Assembly: GCA_023128855.1 (NCBI GenBank)
Contig: JAGMDE010000034.1
Coordinates: 1-18,431 of the forward strand
Length of the DNA stretch: 18,431 bases
Source of the DNA: Thermoplasmatales archaeon
GTDB lineage: Archaea; Thermoplasmatota; E2; DHVEG-1
Direction: 5' to 3'
Shown one piece after another: positions 15,586-18,431 of this stretch (position 1 is its first letter; each line of letters begins with the position of its first letter). Under the pieces are notes generated by a model that was not told where the DNA came from, ran no database searches, and saw only the letters and a list, made by a program, of their open reading frames with translations. A program made the translations under genes and the position numbers.

Positions 15586-16761
15586 ATGCCTGAATACAAA
15601 AAATATGTTTTTGAAACAACACCATCCAAGAAAATCCAAATTTCAGAAAATTTCTATATTTCTACAATAAATAATCTTAAAAATTTTAAGACTTTTTATA
15701 AAGTACCATGGAAAATTTATAATAATAACAAATACTGGGTTCCACCTTTTTGGACAGAATTTAAGAATTTCTTTAAAAGTAAAAACATATTTTGGAAACA
15801 TTCAGAAAGCTGCCTTTTTATAGCATATAAAAATAATTCTGCTATTGGTCGTATTGCTGCAATTATTGATCACTCGTTAGTCAATCCAAAAAATATAAAG
15901 ATAGGTTTTTTTGGATTTTTTGAATGCATTGATGAAAAAAAGGTTGCTTTAGAGCTTTTAAAGGCTGCTGAAGAATGGTTAACATCAAAAGAAGCAACCC
16001 ATATGCAAGGACCCACTAATGCTCGTGTTGACATGGGCAGTGGTTTTTTAGTAAAAGGTTTCGACTCAATTCCATCTCTTATTGCTTATTTAAATCCACC
16101 TTACTATGAAGATTTTGTAAAAGATTTTGGTATGAAGAAATGTAGAGAACATGTTTCATATCATATTAATTTGCAAAAAGAAATTCCTGCATCTGTCCAA
16201 AAAACGTCTGAGCAGTGCCAAGCTGAGGGTATAAAAATTAGAAAATTTAAACGATGGAAGTCAAAAAAAGAACTAAACTGGTTTGTTGATCTTCTTATCG
16301 AAGAATTTTCTGATCATTGGGGGTATAGTTCTGTTCCACGAGAAGAAGTTAAAACAAGATTTGGCTTAAAAGAGTTAAAATGGATTGTTGATCCAGCTCT
16401 TTTTTTAATAGCAGAAATAGATAATGAACCTATTGGATTTAGATGGTCCCTGCCTGACTATAACTTATTATTCAAAGATCTTAATGGAAAATTAGGTATT
16501 ATCGGTATTCTAAAAATATTGTTTAAAAGAGGATCCATTTATAGAGGGAGATTTATCATAATGGGCATTAAGAAAAAGTATCGAGGTAGAGGAATTGGAA
16601 CTTGTATGAATTATCATACTCTTATCGAGATGAAAAAGCGTGGTTATAAAAGCGCTGAGTATGGTTGGATAGATGAAGAAAATATTGCTTCAAGGAAGGC
16701 AGGAGAAAAAATTGGAGGAGAACTATCTAAGATTTATAGAGTATTTGAAAAGAAATTATGA
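15586..16761 (+). CDS. large GNAT-family acyltransferase-like protein
   Basis: A 391-residue protein of a widespread two-part GNAT-like family (YghO-like). The N-terminal half has WVPPFWTEFKNFF (51-63), AIGRIAAIIDH (86-96), GFFGFFECID (107-116), the block GPTNARVDMGSGFLVKGFD (142-160) and NPPYYEDFVKDFGM (170-183). The C-terminal half has the acyl-CoA pyrophosphate loop RGRGIGTC (333-340) and ends in NIASRKAGEKIGGELSKIYRVFEK, typical of GNAT domains. It probably transfers an acyl group from acyl-CoA to an amine, but relatives have no well-defined substrate. AGAGATG about 6 bases before the ATG may be the ribosome site; a TATA-like TTTACATATATTA lies near 15548-15560. It converges with radical SAM gene 3 at 18 bases. 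Confidence 0.8.
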   Translation: MPEYKKYVFETTPSKKIQISENFYISTINNLKNFKTFYKVPWKIYNNNKYWVPPFWTEFKNFFKSKNIFWKHSESCLFIAYKNNSAIGRIAAIIDHSLVNPKNIKIGFFGFFECIDEKKVALELLKAAEEWLTSKEATHMQGPTNARVDMGSGFLVKGFDSIPSLIAYLNPPYYEDFVKDFGMKKCREHVSYHINLQKEIPASVQKTSEQCQAEGIKIRKFKRWKSKKELNWFVDLLIEEFSDHWGYSSVPREEVKTRFGLKELKWIVDPALFLIAEIDNEPIGFRWSLPDYNLLFKDLNGKLGIIGILKILFKRGSIYRGRFIIMGIKKKYRGRGIGTCMNYHTLIEMKKRGYKSAEYGWIDEENIASRKAGEKIGGELSKIYRVFEKKL

Positions 16762-16779
16762 AAAATTACTTTATCTAAT

Positions 16780-18174
16780 TTACATTGGAGAAAAGATATT
16801 CAATCCTATTTTAATTAAACGAAAATCTTTTTTTGAAATAGCTTCAGCTAATTCCCTTACCCATAGTTTTGGATTGACATAATAACTTATAAAAGCATTA
16901 CTTAGGAATTTCTTTAATTCTTCAGGTGTAAAATTACCAAGGTTTTTTCTTGAATCACTATACACAATAAATTGATCAGGGGTGATTTTACCTTCTTTAA
17001 CAGCTTCATCCCATATTGGTGAACCAATTAGGTATTGGAAATCATAGAAAAAAACTGCATCAAGTGGTAGGGATTTAGCAAATTTAATTGTTTTTTGAAT
17101 ATGTTTTCTTGATTCTATTGGCGCCCCTATTATGAAACTACCGTTTGTATAAAAACCCATTTCTTTACTAAGATTTACAGCTTCACGTATCATTGATAAT
17201 GTAATTCTTTTATTATAATAATCAAGGACTTCTTGGGTGCCTGATTCTATACCATAATATATAGATTCTACACCTGCATCTCTCATTTTTTCATATAAAA
17301 CACGATCAACTGAGTCTATCCTTGCGTTTTCAATCCATATCCTTATATCAATCTTATTTTTTATTATATACTCCATGATTTCTTGTGCTTTTTTCTTTTG
17401 TTGTAAAAAGTTATCATCAACAATTATTAAAGTGTTATAACCTTGATCTGCAATTTCTTGTACTTCTTGTGTAATGTTTTCAACAGATCTCATTCGGTAG
17501 CTTTGAGTTATATAGTGTAATCCACAGAATCTGCATTTATGCGGACATCCTCTTGATGTCATCATGGAGGTTGCTTTACCTATTGAAAATTTTACTCCTG
17601 ACATATATCCATATTCATATTTTTCAACAAGATGACGTGCTGGGAATGGTAATTTATCCAAGTCTTTGATTTGTTCTGCTGGTTTTGTTTGCTTAATTTG
17701 GTCGCCTTCTCTGTAATAAATTCCAGGGATCGTAGATAATTCTCTTTTTCCTTGAATTGCTTCTGCGATAGGAACTATTGTACAATCTGCCTCTCGCTTT
17801 ACTGATATATCTGCATTATGATCAATTAATGCAGTATCAGGGTAATAGCAGCAATGTGGACCACCAACAATGAGTGGAATATCAGGATCTGTTTCTCTAA
17901 CAATTTGAGCGATTTTTCCTGTATTTTCTTGAACCATTTCACCGCTAAAAAGTGACATTCCAACAACATCAGCTGAACGTATCCTATTTTGCAGTTTTTC
18001 TTTATTTAACTCTTCACTATTAAAATCTATAACTTCTGCTTCATAGCCATGATTTTCTAACATTTTTGATAAATATAAAATTCCTAATGGAGGAACATGT
18101 CCACCAACAGATACAGATTTCGTTGGACCAATGTCCATTACTCGGGATGGTGGATAAATAAATAAAAATTTCAT
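16780..18174 (-). CDS. B12-binding-type radical SAM protein 3 (paralog of protein 1)
   Basis: A 464-residue paralog of radical SAM protein 1 over its whole length, with cobalamin-type Rossmann domain (PPLGILYLSKMLENHG at 28-43, IVGGPHCC at 102-109), cluster cysteines C210, C214 and C217 in RGCPHKCRFC, and the same C-terminal blocks (IGAPIES, TIKFAK, GSPIWDEA, NLGNFTPEE). No DxHxxG is seen. Where protein 1 has GDGE at the end of the Rossmann domain, this protein reads KREAD (126-130), so the family's conserved glycines are lost and cofactor binding may differ. A TATA-like TTAAATATA lies near 18213-18222 and GGAG 12 bases before the ATG. Reaction unknown; likely the same chemical class as protein 1 on a related substrate or at another position. 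Confidence 0.87.
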   Translation of the reverse strand: MKFLFIYPPSRVMDIGPTKSVSVGGHVPPLGILYLSKMLENHGYEAEVIDFNSEELNKEKLQNRIRSADVVGMSLFSGEMVQENTGKIAQIVRETDPDIPLIVGGPHCCYYPDTALIDHNADISVKREADCTIVPIAEAIQGKRELSTIPGIYYREGDQIKQTKPAEQIKDLDKLPFPARHLVEKYEYGYMSGVKFSIGKATSMMTSRGCPHKCRFCGLHYITQSYRMRSVENITQEVQEIADQGYNTLIIVDDNFLQQKKKAQEIMEYIIKNKIDIRIWIENARIDSVDRVLYEKMRDAGVESIYYGIESGTQEVLDYYNKRITLSMIREAVNLSKEMGFYTNGSFIIGAPIESRKHIQKTIKFAKSLPLDAVFFYDFQYLIGSPIWDEAVKEGKITPDQFIVYSDSRKNLGNFTPEELKKFLSNAFISYYVNPKLWVRELAEAISKKDFRLIKIGLNIFSPM

Positions 18175-18390
18175 ATTAATCTGCGTCTCCGCATTTTTTT
18201 TTATTATTACTTCCTATATTTAATACTTTTCTTAATTAATGATTGTCTATAAAACATTTTCCTTAATTTTTCAAAGTATAACAAAAATAAACATATATGT
18301 TTATTAAATGCGTTAATTTAAAAACATATTATTGATATATGATAATTGATATTACTTAAATTCCTTTAAAAAAAGTGGTGAGTTGGAAAT
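18175..18390. other. AT-rich divergent intergenic region
   Basis: This 216-base gap holds the promoters of radical SAM gene 3 (minus) and the response regulator (plus). Besides the 20-bp palindrome it has two copies of ATTGATAT (18331-18338 and 18345-18352), 14 bases apart. No gene or RNA was recognised. Confidence 0.5.
18286..18305. repeat. perfect 20-bp palindrome, possible operator
   Basis: AATAAACATATATGTTTATT is its own reverse complement over all 20 bases. It lies 85 bases before the response regulator ATG and 111 bases before the radical SAM gene 3 ATG, where a dimeric regulator could act on either gene. Confidence 0.5.
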
Positions 18391-18431
18391 ATGAAAAAAA
18401 TAATGGTCGTAGATAACGAACCAGATATAGT
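18391..18431 (+). CDS. response regulator receiver domain (3' partial)
   Basis: Only the first 13 complete codons are in the window: M-K-K-I-M-V-V-D-N-E-P-D-I, the first strand and acidic pocket of a CheY-like receiver domain (usually VVDDEPDI; the second acidic residue is Asn here). GTGGTGAG, 8 bases before the ATG, is a fitting Shine-Dalgarno site. The output domain and partner kinase lie outside the window. Confidence 0.75.
   Translation, partial: MKKIMVVDNEPDI

Noticed and set aside
16673..16882. 69-codon frame across the end of the GNAT gene and into radical SAM gene 3
   Set aside because: Out of frame with GNAT and antisense to radical SAM gene 3; no homology or ribosome site.
18182..18193. 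TGCG-GAGA-CGCA mini-hairpin before radical SAM gene 3
   Set aside because: Only four base pairs; too small to count as a regulatory RNA structure.

Overview
The window (18.4 kb, AT-rich, roughly one third G+C by eye) looks archaeal. The tRNA has no encoded CCA, the phosphoglycerate kinase is of the archaeal type (HQGRQG near the N-terminus, GGGHT near the C-terminus), several genes have TTTAWATA-like TATA boxes 25-30 bases before the start, and the first gene is a CDKAL1/e-MtaB-like methylthiotransferase. A euryarchaeal or Thermoplasmatota-like lineage would fit, but the sequence alone does not settle this.

Left part, about 1-5.1 kb, mostly housekeeping: a tRNA methylthiotransferase cut by the left edge, a bacterial-type (type I) glyceraldehyde-3-phosphate dehydrogenase, a GT1-like glycosyltransferase on the opposite strand, an archaeal phosphoglycerate kinase, and a tRNA-Ala(CGC) with the G3:U70 identity pair. 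A 52-residue zinc-ribbon gene with a probable TTG start runs tail-to-tail into the tRNA; its stop codon touches the last tRNA base.

Right part, about 5.3-18.2 kb, looks like an uncharacterised biosynthetic neighbourhood. It holds two paralogous PaaK/CapK-type adenylate-forming enzymes, three B12-binding-type radical SAM proteins (two of them close paralogs), a CrtC/AttH-like lipocalin-fold protein directly behind one radical SAM gene, and a minus-strand operon of a class I glutamine-amidotransferase-like protein, a UbiA prenyltransferase and a Rossmann-fold methyltransferase resembling nicotianamine synthase. A large two-part GNAT-type acyltransferase is also present. Prenyl transfer, carboxylate activation, radical SAM chemistry, a carotenoid-hydratase-like fold and methyl or aminopropyl transfer together suggest a modified isoprenoid or lipid-soluble small molecule. 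The product cannot be read from the sequence.

Genes are packed in divergent and convergent pairs. Converging genes lie 2-18 bases apart, and in two pairs the T-tract that could end one transcript is the antisense of lysine codons at the end of the facing gene. The right edge carries the first 13 codons of a response regulator, preceded by a perfect 20-bp palindrome in a 216-base AT-rich gap. No insertion sequence, CRISPR array, rRNA or origin was seen.
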